This document shows, piece by piece, positions 11,253 to 22,501 of a stretch of 64,000 bases of DNA. Below the pieces are notes generated by a model. The model was not told where the DNA came from and did not search any database. It worked only from the letters and a program-made list of their open reading frames with translations. Made by a program: the position numbers and the translations under genes. The DNA comes from Pyxicephalus adspersus (taxonomy: Eukaryota; Chordata; Amphibia; Anura; Pyxicephalidae): assembly GCF_032062135.1 (NCBI RefSeq), contig NC_092868.1, positions 47,560,638-47,624,637 on the forward strand, read 5' to 3'. Each line of letters opens with the position of its first letter. The stretch's first letter is position 1.

Positions 11253-11497
11253 ATCGTTATTTCCCAGCCAGGGTTCCTCCAGAGGTTGTTAGGAGTTCCT
11301 TGAACAATGAGCAGTTTGTGCCACTCAGGTCAGTCAGGTCTGTCACTGATGATCTATCTGTAAGGGTGACATTCTTCTCACTGGCCACCATGATAATGTA
11401 CTGTAAGTTGTGGATATAGTAATTATAGTAGGGGTTCCCTTGGACCTGAATGTTTTCTCAAGGGTTCCCCCATGTTACTGTGGTTGACAAAGACTGG
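11253..11497 (+). mobile_element. hAT-type MITE
   Basis: Contains CCAGCCAGGGTTCCTCCAGA through GGTTGACAAAGACTG. It is flanked by GTCTACA on both sides, consistent with the family's target duplication. Confidence 0.75.
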
Positions 11498-11722
11498 TCT
11501 ACAATAAATGGTCAAAAGTATGTGGAATCCAGACTGATTAAGCCATTTCTTTATGGAGCTGATGTGGTGCATACATAGTCATGCTGGAACATAAAGAGTG
11601 TTCTCTAACTATCACAAAGAGGGACAACACCATTGTCTTTGTATGTTGTATCAACATCCAAATTCATTAATTTTACTATAGGCAACCAGAAAAGCTGATT
11701 GGCTGCTGGTAATCAACAAGCC

Positions 11723-11930
11723 AATGGGCCTAATTTATTAAAGCTCTTCACGACTGGAGAGGATGGCATTATCATAGGGGAACCTGGGTGATCCTTCAAA
11801 CCTGGAATGGATTCCTTAAAAATCATTAGCTCATAGTTAACAGATGTTTTCAATCCTGGAGCAGATATTTTCCAGCATTGCTGGATCACACAGGTTTTCG
11901 CGTAATAGTCTATCCTCTAGTCTAGAAAAA
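11723..11930 (+). mobile_element. Palindromic MITE, family A
   Basis: CAATGGGCCTAATTTATTAA at the left. The interior holds AACCTGGAATGG and GCTGGATCACACAGG. The right arm is degraded. Confidence 0.75.
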
Positions 11931-12204
11931 TGTATCCAACGTTGGATATCCCCTATAAAGCTATTTGTCAACCCCTAGATTTAATAGACAACCAAAAAAA
12001 AAGGAAGATTGTATCTGAACTGATATGAGTCCAGCAATGGGAAAAAACTGTGTTTTTGGCATTCAACATACATCAGTTTCATAAAACTATAATAATAAGG
12101 TATTCCAAAGGGGTTTATACGATTATTTTGTAATACTAAAATACTATAGGAGCAGAACAAATATGTCTCAAACCTGACACATTTTGGCAAATTAGGCTTC
12201 TCAT

Positions 12205-12842
12205 TAGGCCTCCTCTCTGGTATTCCACTAACCCGACTCTCTCCTCTACAGTCTATTATGAATGCTGCAGCCAGACTCATCCATCCTTCCCTCCGCTCCT
12301 CTTCTGATGCATCTCTTCATTGGCTTCCATTTCACCTTAGAATCAGATTCAAGCTCCTGTGCTTTGCCTTCAAATCCCTCCACAGTTCTTGTCTCACTTA
12401 CCTTCTGACCGATAGAAAAATACCTCCCTATGCCACTCTCTTGGCTCCTCCAATGATATAATAATGGCTTCCTCACCCATAACCTCATCACACGCACGGC
12501 TCCAAGACTTTTCTACAGCTCCCCCGACTCTCTGGAATGGTCTTCCTCATCCTATTTGGCTTGCTCCTACTTCATGCACATTTAAAGAGCCCTAAAAACC
12601 CATCTTTTCAAACTTTCCATCTTCTTTTGTCTCTTAAAACCCTCACTACTCACCCACCATTCCATATCCCCCCTCCTTTTGTGTGTTACTTTCCTACTTT
12701 TTAGATTGTAAGCTCTTCAGGGCAGGGTCCCCCTTCACCCTGTGTCACTGTCTGTATCTGTCTGTCATTTACAACTCCTATTTAATGTGCAGCACTGCGT
12801 AATATGTTGGCGCTATATGGATACTGTTTATTATTATTAGCA
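12205..12842 (+). pseudogene. L2-type LINE 3' end: reverse-transcriptase C-terminal remnant plus 3' tail
   Basis: One frame (12258-12461) reads MNAAARLIHPSLRSSSDASL and HWLPFHLRIRFKLLCFA, the conserved C-terminal region of L2 ORF2. Frameshifts and stops follow. The tail AGATTGTAAGCTCTTCAGGG to GCGTAATATGTTGGCGCTAT ends in TATTATTATTA microsatellite repeats. Confidence 0.85.
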
Positions 12843-13468
12843 ATAATAAAAACAGGCTTCTTTAGACGAAATCAAGACAAAAAGGTTCAACTGTATAAAA
12901 CAAACACATAATATATGTCTTAAAAATGTATGAAATATCACAAGGTTTACACTGAAAAAGGCTGTGGGCTGATTCATTAATAGAATAGTGAACGTACATG
13001 CATGTGTAAAATCTGATTTTACGCTATAGTTCTCTAACATGTGCAGGTCTTGTCCTTCCTCCAGACTGTAACTGGACAGTAAAATGATAAATGGCACTTT
13101 AATGTGATTGTCTCTCTGGTCTCTACGTCTATCTTCAGCACAACTGTAAAACTAAATCAATTGTATGTACTTCCACTGCTTACATTTACACATCAATGAT
13201 CATTTTGTTGATTATGGATCTCTAATAATTTATGTTTTTTTATTTGTCTAGAGTTTAGGTTTAAGGAAATTTTACTGCACAGTCCGTACAATCTTTCCCC
13301 TCTGCAGATAAGACACACTACGCATATGTGACCACAGGAACTAAATATAGAAGATGTAAGGGGGAACTTTTCCGCCCATGAAGGTGTTTGGCTTATTGTG
13401 CAAACATAAATGTGACAGCAAATGTTTCTTCTAACTGATTTCCAGGTAAGCAGAGATCCAGTTATAAT

Positions 13469-13570
13469 TGCATATATGGGAGCCGCATAACCAGCCAAAT
13501 GATTTTTCTTGCTGTATATCTATACAGCAAGAAAAATCGTTTGGCTGGTTATGTGGCTCCCATATATGCA
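13469..13570. repeat. 102-bp near-perfect palindrome (hairpin)
   Basis: The left arm beginning TGCATATATGGGAGCC and the right arm ending GGCTCCCATATATGCA are complementary over about 50 bp each, with essentially no loop (centre at 13519/13520). Apart from the central T/C pair I see only two differences. Both pair as G-T, and both are explained by CpG to TpG change. Confidence 0.9.
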
Positions 13571-13584
13571 TGCATGATGAATAT

Positions 13585-14124
13585 GTTTCATGACCTTTTA
13601 ACATGGGGGAACCCTTGAAATAACTTTCAGGTCTGCAAGGTACCCCTTCTATAATTACTATATACACAGCTCACAGTATATCCATGTGGTGCTCATTGTT
13701 CTACATTGTTGACCAGTGGGAAGAATGTCACCCTTAAGCTAGGTACACACGTGCAACTGTTCCCTTCCGATAATTGTCTCAGGGCCGATATCGGATGAAT
13801 CGTATGTGTGTACAGCGCTCTTCGTCCATCGTCTGAACGACCGTCCTGGTGGATCCATGGACGATGATGGACAACGAACGATCCTAATGGAAGTGAAGGG
13901 AGAGAGGAAGGAGTGGGGTGCCGCACCGTCGTTCTCCCCCTCCCCTCTCCATGGAGCAGAACAGTGCTGTATGTACAACAACAACGACAATTATTGCACG
14001 TGTGTACATAGCCTTACAGAAGCCAAAAAGATAATTCCTGTCTATTAAATTGATCTGAGAGTCATAAATTTCTCCAGGAACCCCTAGCAATCTCTGGCTC
14101 CATGGAACCGTGATTGGGAAGCCT
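13585..14124 (-). mobile_element. hAT-type MITE split by a Harbinger-like MITE
   Basis: Antisense parts 13585-13733 (CATGGGGGAACCCTTGAAAT onward) and 14017-14124 (AGAAGCCAAAAAGAT onward) make one element when the insert is removed. Compare the intact antisense copy at 39788. Confidence 0.8.
13737..14013 (+). mobile_element. PIF/Harbinger-like MITE with TTA duplication
   Basis: 277 bp with inverted ends GCTAGGTACACACGTGCAA and TTGCACGTGTGTACATAGC. It is flanked by TTA at 13734-13736 and 14014-14016. A 3-bp TTA target duplication is typical of PIF/Harbinger. It has no reading frame of its own. Confidence 0.75.
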
Positions 14125-14487
14125 TGATGTAATGTAAAGACCTGCCTAACTTTATCTGCCTTGAATGCATTTTGTAGGCAGTACCTTGCATTGCACAGTT
14201 TTGATAAATTTAAATGCTGAAAGAGATTTTACTATGCAGGGGTAATATTGCTGCACCAAATCAAGAAGTATTTTTGTCACCAGTGATAGGGCATTTTTAC
14301 TTCCAATTTCCCTTCTAATTTACTATGTCATTGGCCATATAAAGTGGATCTCTGGGCAAACTGCTTACATTTATAACAGCTGTTTTACCTGCCAAAAGAT
14401 TTAGGGTATGTATCCACCCATGTGATCCTAAGATTAGCACAATCCAGATAACAGAATCAGGCTGGTGACCTTACTTATACCTTTAAT

Positions 14488-14830
14488 ACATATTATTATT
14501 ACACAGTATTTATATAGCACCATCATATTACGCAGAGCTGTACAAAGTCCATAGTCATGTCACTAGCTGTCCCTCAATAGAGCTCACAATCTAATGTCCC
14601 CACCACAGTCATATGTCTTTATTACAGTCTAAGGTCAATTTTGGGGGGTATCCAATTACCTAACTGCATGTTTTTGGGATGAGGAAGGAAACCGGAGTAC
14701 CCGGAGGAAACTAATGCAAACACAGGCAGAACCTGCAAACTCCATGCAGATAGTGTTCTGGCCGAGACTCAAAGCTGGGACCTAGTGCTGCAAAGGCCAT
14801 AGCACTTCCCTCTGAGCCACCGTGCTTGGT
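14488..14830 (-). mobile_element. V-SINE, nearly full length
   Basis: Antisense copy with TTATATAGCACCATCATATT (L2-like tail), TGCATGTTTTTGGGATGAGG and GCAAACTCCATGCAGATAGT, ending in the tRNA-like head (GAGCCACCGTGCTT). Confidence 0.85.
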
Positions 14831-15034
14831 CACCTTCCCACCCCGATCTGATCTGATAAGAATTGGTTCCTAGCTCAGCCCTCCCCTCTTTCAGGGATGA
14901 TGCCACGAAAAATGCATACAAACACTAGAAATGGGATTATTTTTATTGAATATGTAACTGTGAAATATATAATTCCAAACCCATGGGAGAGAGACAAGGC
15001 AACTAAAGAGACATTAGGGAGAGTGTCTAATAAC

Positions 15035-15790
15035 ACTGATGTAGGGGTATTGTTGCTGCAATTACACCAATGTCGGGGTATTATTGCCACACTGACACCA
15101 ATGTCGGGGTATTATTGCTGCACTGACACCAATGTCGAGGTATTATTGCTGCACTGACACCAATGTCAAGGTATTATTGCTGCACTGACACCAATGTTGG
15201 GGTAATATTGCTGCACTGACACCAATGTCGGGGTAATATTGCTGCACTGACACCGATGTGGGGGTAATATTGATGTACTGACACCAATGTTGGGGTATTA
15301 TTACTGCACTGACACTAAAGCCAGGATATTATTGCTGCACTGACACCAATGCCGGGGTATTATTGCTGCACTAACACTACTGTTGGGGTATTATTTCTGC
15401 ACTGACACCAATGCCGGGGTATTACTGCTGCACTGACACTAATGTCGGGGTATTACTGCTGCACTGACACCAATGTGGGGGTATTTTTGCTGCACTGACA
15501 CCAATGACGGGGTATTATTGCTGCACTGACACCAATGTCGGGGTATTATTGCTGCACTGATACCGTTGTGGGGGTAATAATGCTGCATTGTCACTTATAT
15601 AAGTTATTATTACTATACTGACATCATTGTTGGGTCTTTATTGCTAAATTGTTTCCAATGTGGGGGGTTTTTTTTTGCACCGACACCAATGTGGGGAAAT
15701 TATTGTTGCAATGACTCAAATCCAGGGGTATTACTGCTGCACCAAAAAGAAAGTATTATTGTGGTCACTGACAACAGAGTGGGGGTAACA
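15035..15790 (+). repeat. 31-bp minisatellite, intergenic
   Basis: About 23 copies of a unit like GGGGTATTATTGCTGCACTG + ACACCAATGTC, clearest from 15060 to 15560 and decayed at both ends. The unit is unrelated in sequence to the 31-bp array at 1716. Confidence 0.95.
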
Positions 15791-17263
15791 ATTGCAGCCA
15801 CTGACACTGGACCTTATTACACTTTCTCTTCGGTGTATGTTGTGGTACAATGCAAAATGTGGAATATTTTTGGACACTGAGGTTTGGTAAAGCTCAATCC
15901 TTTTTGGATGGGCTGCCTAATGAAGCATTGCACCACAATTCACAATTATGTTGTTTTGGCAAGTCAACCATCACTGGTGTACAGGATTCAAAACTATAAC
16001 TATTCCAAACTATATGGCATTGTAACTCACATTTATATTCCTGATCAAACCTTCAATCCTGATCAGGAGTGGAATGCCTTGGTTATGATTATTTTGATGT
16101 TTTAAAACCCTGGTCTGGTGGAAAAAAACTTAAATTTAGCATATGACTTTAGACATATTCCAAGTATGCCAACCTGCTTCCTCTAAAGATGGCATTTCTG
16201 TAGTTTTAATAGAAACCTGTTCCAAGGGATGATCCTATAGGACCTATGAATATAAAAGGGGCTTCAGGCTCTCCAGCAGAATAATGTTTGATCCAAAGAT
16301 CCTGATCCTCACTTTTGGTAGTAGTCATCACTTTTAAAAAAGTCCTCCTATCACCATGATGATTAGCACTTATCAAGTGAAGAGAGCTTTTGATTACCAA
16401 TTTGGGGTAAATATGGGATGACCCTGACATCGCCATATGTAAGCAAAGAACGCACCCTGCCATGTCCCCAGTTAGATCCTGGATAATCCACATTTATTTT
16501 CTCATGACATTTAAGCTGATTTTGTAAAGAGCTGGTTGCTATCAATTTAATAGTTAACGAGTAAATGTTTTACAAATGCTCCATTCATCAAAACACAAAT
16601 TAATACTCAGAAATTCTCTTTAACTGTTTTGCAATATTCACAAATTGTGCAACACAATTCTAATGACAATAAGACATCAATATTCTTTATCCAGCAATGA
16701 TCCCTCTTTGAGTTCTTCCTGCTTTTCTCTTCCTCTTTCCTGAAGGGGAATATGCTGCTGGAATCACCATGGGACACTTGGGATTATTTCTAGTAAACGT
16801 ATTTGCATACCACATTTTACTTTCATATATTCTATTTAAATTTCCCCCAACCTTCTTCAGATTGAGGAAGACAACTGAACAAATTGGTAAAAAATTTCAA
16901 CGTGTCTGGAACCATTGGTGACTGAATTAGGAATCAGAAACGTACAAATTAGTTATTTACATGGGGATGTGACGCAATTTGGGGATCCAGGCAGACAGGA
17001 TTTATGCAAAAATGAATTTGCATCAAACCAGTAAATAGTAAACTGACATTTTGTAATGCAAAGATTTGTAATGGAACCCTGCATGGTAAGCAGCAATCAG
17101 GCACATAGCAAATTGCTATGCACTCCGGAGTGGCAAACTTTGCCTTTGTGTTTGCAGTGGCAGTGCCATTCTTTTTACAAAAGAAACTGGATGGTCAAAA
17201 GCAACATGTCACTCCCAGGAACCAAGCAGCCTCCCCACTGCAGCACAACTGCAAAAGCTTGCA
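15791..17263. other. Intergenic, nothing recognised
   Basis: Mixed sequence without conserved coding features. Short open frames here have no recognisable protein motif. Confidence 0.45.
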
Positions 17264-17562
17264 AATTATTATTACACAGTATATATATAATGGCGGAATA
17301 TTACACAGCATTGTACAAAGTCCATAGTCATGTTACTAGCTGTCCCTCAAAGGGGCTCACAATCTAATCCATACCAATACAGTCAATTTGGGAAGCCAAT
17401 TAACCTAACCTTTTTGTGAGCGATAACCAGGGTACCGGGAGGAAACCCATGCAAACACAGGGAGAACCTGCAAACTCCATGCAGATAGTGTCCTGGCCGA
17501 GATTCAAATCTGGGACCCAACGCTGCAAAGGCCAGAGTGATAACCACTGAGCCACCATGCTG
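17264..17562 (-). mobile_element. V-SINE
   Basis: Antisense copy: TTATTATTACACAGTATATA, CAAAGGGGCTCACAATCTAA, GGAAACCCATGCAAACACAG and TGCAAACTCCATGCAGATAG, ending in GAGCCACCATGCTG. Confidence 0.85.
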
Positions 17563-17727
17563 TCCAATGTGTACAAAATTAGGTTCCCAAACAGTTAATT
17601 AGGAACAGCTGGTAGTGGTTAGGAGCACGGTAGAGCATGCAGTACAATATTGTGTTACCGCAAGTCTGCAAAAACTTTTGCTTTGCATCGCAGGGGTTCC
17701 ATGGATGGATGGATTTGTATGTTTGCA

Positions 17728-18055
17728 TGGGAGGCACAGAGAAGAGGTTAGCACTCTGGCCTTTGAAGCGCTAGGTCCCAGGTTTGAATCTCAGCAAGGA
17801 GACTATTTGCATGGAGTTTGTATGTTCTCCCTGTGTTTGTGTGGGTTTCACCCAGGTTTCCTCCCACATACTAAAAACATGCAGTTAGGTTAGTTGGCTT
17901 CCTCCCATATTGACCTTGGACTGCATTAATGACATATGACTATGGTAGGACATTAGATTGTGAGGGACAGCTAGTGACATGACTATGGACTTTGTACAGT
18001 GCTGTGTAATATGTTGGTGCTATATTAATACTGCATATTATTATTAATAATAATA
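17728..18055 (+). mobile_element. V-SINE, head to tail
   Basis: The tRNA-like head (AGGTTAGCACTCTGGCCTTT and box-B-like GGTTTGAATC) is followed by the V-domain (GCATGGAGTTTGTATGTTCT) and the L2-like tail (TGTAATATGTTGGTGCTATA). It sits head-to-head with the antisense copy at 17264. Confidence 0.85.
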
Positions 18056-18230
18056 TTCTTAAGGCCCTCTGGTTTTCTCCTACATATCAAAAACATGGTA
18101 GGTTGATTGCCTCATCTGTTGTGGATGTTAGATTGTAAGCTCCTTTGAGGAACAGTTTGCGACATGGCTATGGACTTTATTAAGTGCTGCATCATAACTC
18201 TGCACTTTATTATAATAAAGCTCAACTCAA
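18056..18230 (+). mobile_element. V-SINE fragment
   Basis: Decayed second copy of the V-domain/tail (CCTACATATCAAAAACATGG, TTAGATTGTAAGCTCCTTTG) directly after the previous one. Confidence 0.6.
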
Positions 18231-18965
18231 TCTTCTAGCAAATAAAAAACCCTGCACAAGTGACAAACTTTGTCACTTGCAGATTCATTGCTCCTTCCAG
18301 TGCTGCTGGTCATTCACCAGGATGAATGATATCCATCTCCATCGAGTGAGCTACGGGTATCAAAGGCTCATAACCTGGGGTATAGAAAATGCTGCAACAT
18401 ATGGTGCTTTACCTTAACCAGAGCCATTTTCTCAGCTATCAGACCTGGCCACAAGAAAGAAAACCAGCACATGATGTGAGGACTACCATTGTACAGGTAT
18501 ACTAAAAATGTTTTAAAACACTGGGTAGTTGGTGTCTATAAGGAGGGAAGAGGTAACCAGAGATGTTCTCAATTTGGTAATTGCTGAACCTAACATAAAA
18601 CTGTAGACATTTTTTTCCTTGGATGGATTAGACTAGGAACATCTAGAAAGTTGCATTGCTGTCTGCCTCATTAGGACACAAACCACAAATTCTGCCAGTT
18701 TCTAAACATCACTGTCTATATAAGAAAACAAGTTTGTGTTGCTGCCCGTGTCTTGTTTAAAGGGAACTTAATTCCGTTGTTCTGCTATAGACACCAGACA
18801 GGAAATGATGAGATGGAAACTAAGGTCCCAAATGGGCACAAGGACTGCAATTATGTTTGAAATCCTAACCCTGGACATGGCTGGTATTGGGCTATTTATG
18901 CTGATCAAATGGATTTCAGTAGTTGTGCACTGAAGCAGACCACATTATATAGGGGCATAGAGGTG

Positions 18966-19003
18966 GCCCCTGATGATACCCTATTGAGTGAAATATGTTG
19001 GGC
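18966..19003 (+). ncRNA. Hammerhead-ribozyme-like core motif (degenerate)
   Basis: GCCC (18966-18969), then CTGATGA (18970-18976), a variable arm, GAAAT (18990-18994), ATGTT, and GGGC (19000-19003) pairing with the first GCCC. The order matches a type I hammerhead (stem I, CUGANGA, stem II, GAAA, short stem III, NUH). Activity is doubtful because stem II is weak. Confidence 0.4.
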
Positions 19004-19947
19004 AGAACTTGTGATGCCAGACGCTGTACAAGTGGAAGGTTGGCACAGAGGGGTAATATAAAGGTCTAATTATGCAGCTCAAATTCAACATGATGATCGG
19101 CAAGTGGAATATCCTTTTTTGAACCCATATATATTTGGTGAGGTCAATGGACTGGGGGCAATGGTCACAATATAAGGGATATCTGCATAATTTTTTTTAA
19201 TTTTAGGATTTGTATTTCAGTCCATCTACATAAATTCTGATATTTATAACACTCTGTAATATGGCACAACTCCAAAAGTCAGTAACAATTACAAGATCTT
19301 ATCCATTCCCCAGCCTGTGGTTGAATATTGAAAGCAGCAGCAGATTGATGGTTCATCTCTCTTCATTTTTCCTCCCTAAAACTAAGTTGGGCTGTACAGA
19401 AGGCCAATCTCAAGTCAAATTCACAAACCTATGCTGTGTGCATAAAAAATAAATTTACAGATGTGGCATTGACTACATAGCTGCATTCATGTGTCTTTCA
19501 TATGTGCATAGGGTTCAGCTTAGCAAGTTTACTCTTCTATTTCCTTGAGGTAGCTGACTGTTTTGCTGAAAAACCCTTAGATACGCATGTACAGTTCCTT
19601 GTTCTGCAATCTAGATCAAGTGCAACATCATTGGGGAAGTCTGCAGGTCACCGCAGGGTAACACAAAAAAAGGATCTTTATTTCATGATGGCGTCCATGC
19701 ATCACTCTGAATCATTGGAATGTTTTCAGCCTACAAAGGGATCACAGGGCTTGGTTTACGACAACTGTTTTATACAATTGGTTTATACTGAGTCTGGGAA
19801 ATTTAGGAAAAATTAGTAATGGGTCATAAGCTGCTCTGCATTGACATGAGGCATCAATTAACAAAGCTGTATGGTTCAACTAATGTGGAACCTTCATTGT
19901 AACTAATCTAAAATTACCCTATCTTATGAATAATACTTCTGAACTGT

Positions 19948-20578
19948 GACATAGTTACATAGTCAGTTACATTGAAAAAAAAGACATAAGTCCACCAAAT
20001 TCAACTAATATGGAAATAAACAAATCCTAGATATAAAACCCTATAAACATAATTGATCAAGAGGAAGGCAAAAAAAACCCTTTATAAACCCTGGTTCAAA
20101 TTGCTCCAACAGGGGAAAAATTCCTTCCTGATCCTGTGAGGCAATTGGATGTTCCCTGGATCAACAGTCCCTGTTGTCTTTACTTTAAAGCCTTAATCCC
20201 CAGTTATATTCTGTGCTTCTAGAAATCATCCAGCTTTTTCTTAAAACAATTTATAGAACTTGCCGAAACTACTTCCTGAGGGAGCCGATTCCACATTTTC
20301 ACAGACCTTACAGTGAAGAATCCCTTCCTTATCCGGAGTTTACACTTCTTTTCCTCCAGACGCAAAGAGTGCCGTCTTGTTATTTGTAATGACCTTACAG
20401 TGAAGAATCGGGAAGTGAGTTCTCTAAATATGGACCATTTATATATTTATACAGGGTGATCATCTCTTCTCAAGGGAAAATAGATTCAGTTCAGCTCATC
20501 TCTCCTCATAGCTGAGCTCCTCCATTCCTTTTATTAGTTTAGTTGTGCTTCTCTGCACTCTCTCCAATTCAAAATTAT
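19948..20578 (-). pseudogene. CR1-like LINE 3' end: ORF2 C-terminal remnant and 3' UTR
   Basis: On the minus strand, 20578-20220 reads TTKLIKGMEELSYEER, then KGFFTVRSVKMWNRLPQEVV and NCFKKKLDDF before a stop. This is the conserved C-terminus of CR1/L3-type LINE ORF2. The 3' UTR continues to 19948 and ends in AACTATGTAACTATGT-type tail repeats. A short 5'-truncated relative lies at 55,019. Confidence 0.85.
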
Positions 20579-21480
20579 CAGTGTTTTAGATTTTTCTCCA
20601 TCAAATGCACATTTGCTTTACAATCCTGTTTAATGTGATTTAAGCTGCGGGACATTGCACGTTATCCTGGTGGTAGTAGCCATCTGAAGATGGGGACACT
20701 GGGGTCATGAACAGATGGATATGGTCAGCAACAATATTAAGGTTGGCTGTGGCATTTTAACAAAGCTAAATTGGTACTAAGGGGCCCAATGTGTGCCAAG
20801 AAAATATCTACAACACCATTATACCAACACCATACAAGGCAGGATGGATTCATGTTTTCATGTTGACACCAAATTCTGACCCTACATGAATGTTGCAAAA
20901 AATGAGACTCATGAAACCAGGCAATATATTATCAATATCCTCTTGCCCAATATTGGTGAACCTGTGCAGACTGTAGCCTCGGGTGCCTGTTCTTAGCTAA
21001 AAGGATTGGCACACAGTGTCGTCTCTTGTTGTTGTAGCCCATATTCTCCAAGGCTGGACATGCTGTGCTTTCAGAGATGCTCTTCTCAGTGGGTATTGGA
21101 GTTACTATTGCCTTTTGATCAGCTTAAACCAGTCTGGCTATTCTCTGACTTTCAGCATCCATTTCACCCAAGTGCCCTTTGATGAATATTTTTCAGACTA
21201 TTCTCTGTAACCCATAGAGATGGTTTCTGTTAAAATCCCAGCAGATCAGCCGTTTCTAAAATACTTAGAGCAGTTCGCCTACCACCAACAACAATGCCAC
21301 GTTTTTAAAGATTTCTCTAATAAACAGGATCCCAAAGGTAAAGCTGGAAGCCAGTAAACATACAGATTCTCTGCAAAATCTACCACATCTCCCAGCTTAG
21401 TTAGGTGCAAATTCCATCCTGCTGTAGTCTAATTACTTAATAACCAAATAGCCACTGCTAAAAGCTGAAACCCCCTTTAA
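20579..21480. other. Intergenic, nothing recognised
   Basis: No coding character or repeat that I can name. Confidence 0.4.
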
Positions 21481-22337
21481 GATTGCTTCACTTTATTTTC
21501 TCTTTTGTGCATGAAAAAAATAAAAGAAAAAAATAAACAAAAAAAAAGAAAAAAAAAGACACAATTACAAATAAAATGCTTATATTTTATATAAAAATGT
21601 CTTTCAAAGTAAAGTTCTAAAGGCATTTGAGATCTATACACAAAAGCACCAAAAGATACTGAAATAACAAAAATAAAAACGAAAAAAAAAAATTCAGTGC
21701 AAAATGTTTAAAAAAATAATTGTAATCCTATCAAACACTGGAATTTCTCCCCTCAGAGACCGAGGAACACATAACAATTTGCAGTTTGTATAACTGAACA
21801 TGAACTCAATAAGCCAACTTGGAATAATTGAAAAAAAAAAAATAAGTAAAAAAAAAAGAAAAGCATAACGTTATGCAAATAATTTTTGATGCATTTTCAA
21901 AAGGCAGTCATTTTAATTCTAGACTTGGATAATTCATGTACATGACAGACGGATAATCCACAATGCTTGTCATAAGTTTTATAGCACACAGCTAATAATA
22001 TTAATAATGATAGTTATTATATTCCTCTAATAGACCGGACAGTAGGTTGCTAAAATGTGCTTCTTGGGTGCCGAACACAGATGATCGGCGCTATTAGTTA
22101 ACAGCCATTCTCTAGAGTCAAAAAAAATGCCTAAGGCACCGGAATTCCAGAAGATAAAATTTAAAAAAAAATCAAAATAGAATAATCAGATTTTCGTCTT
22201 CATCCCTGAATGATTTTTTACACTTTTGTTGACGTACGTTGAAGAGCGCCCACCATGATGAACCGACACTGAACGCAAAGTTTGGCAATAGGATGGCAGC
22301 TAGAAGGAAATAAAAAATAATACTACTAAATCGCAAG
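21480..22337 (-). other. 3' UTR of the CCDC50-like gene (probable extent)
   Basis: A/T-rich sequence with poly-A/T tracts (21515-21560 and 21830-21860). A candidate AATAAA on the minus strand lies at 21497-21492. No repeat family is recognised here, which fits a transcribed 3' UTR. Confidence 0.45.
21492..21497 (-). terminator. Candidate polyadenylation signal AATAAA
   Basis: TTTATT on the plus strand, about 840 bases past the stop of the CCDC50-like gene. Confidence 0.35.
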
Positions 22338-22501
22338 TCACTGCTGCTTGCATCCTTCCTTCTTGTCTTTGGGTTTATTGCGTCCAACTTTCTCTGCTTG
22401 TCGCTTTGTCGGTGGTATAAATATTGGATCGGTGCCATCGTCCATAAAGTCGTACAATCCATCTACCGGGACGGGTTGGGTCTGTGCCGAAACTGGAAAT
22501 T
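22338..22501 (-). CDS. CCDC50-like last coding exon and stop
   Basis: 164 nt. Reads EFPVSAQTQPVPVDGLYDF, DDGTDPIFIPPTKRQAEKV and a Lys-rich end GRNKPKDKKEGCKQQ, then TGA at 22340-22338. Acceptor CATCTACAG. Confidence 0.88.

Noticed and set aside
12258..12497. Open frames on both strands near 12.3 kb
   Set aside because: Both come from the L2 LINE remnant.
13469..13570. microRNA precursor
   Set aside because: The stem is too perfect and loopless for a typical pre-miRNA, and no expression evidence is available. Kept as a palindrome only.
17728..17800. tRNA gene from A-box/B-box-like sequence (also at 61426 and 63531)
   Set aside because: The tRNA-like head continues into a V-domain and LINE-type tail, and the cloverleaf is degraded. 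These are SINEs.
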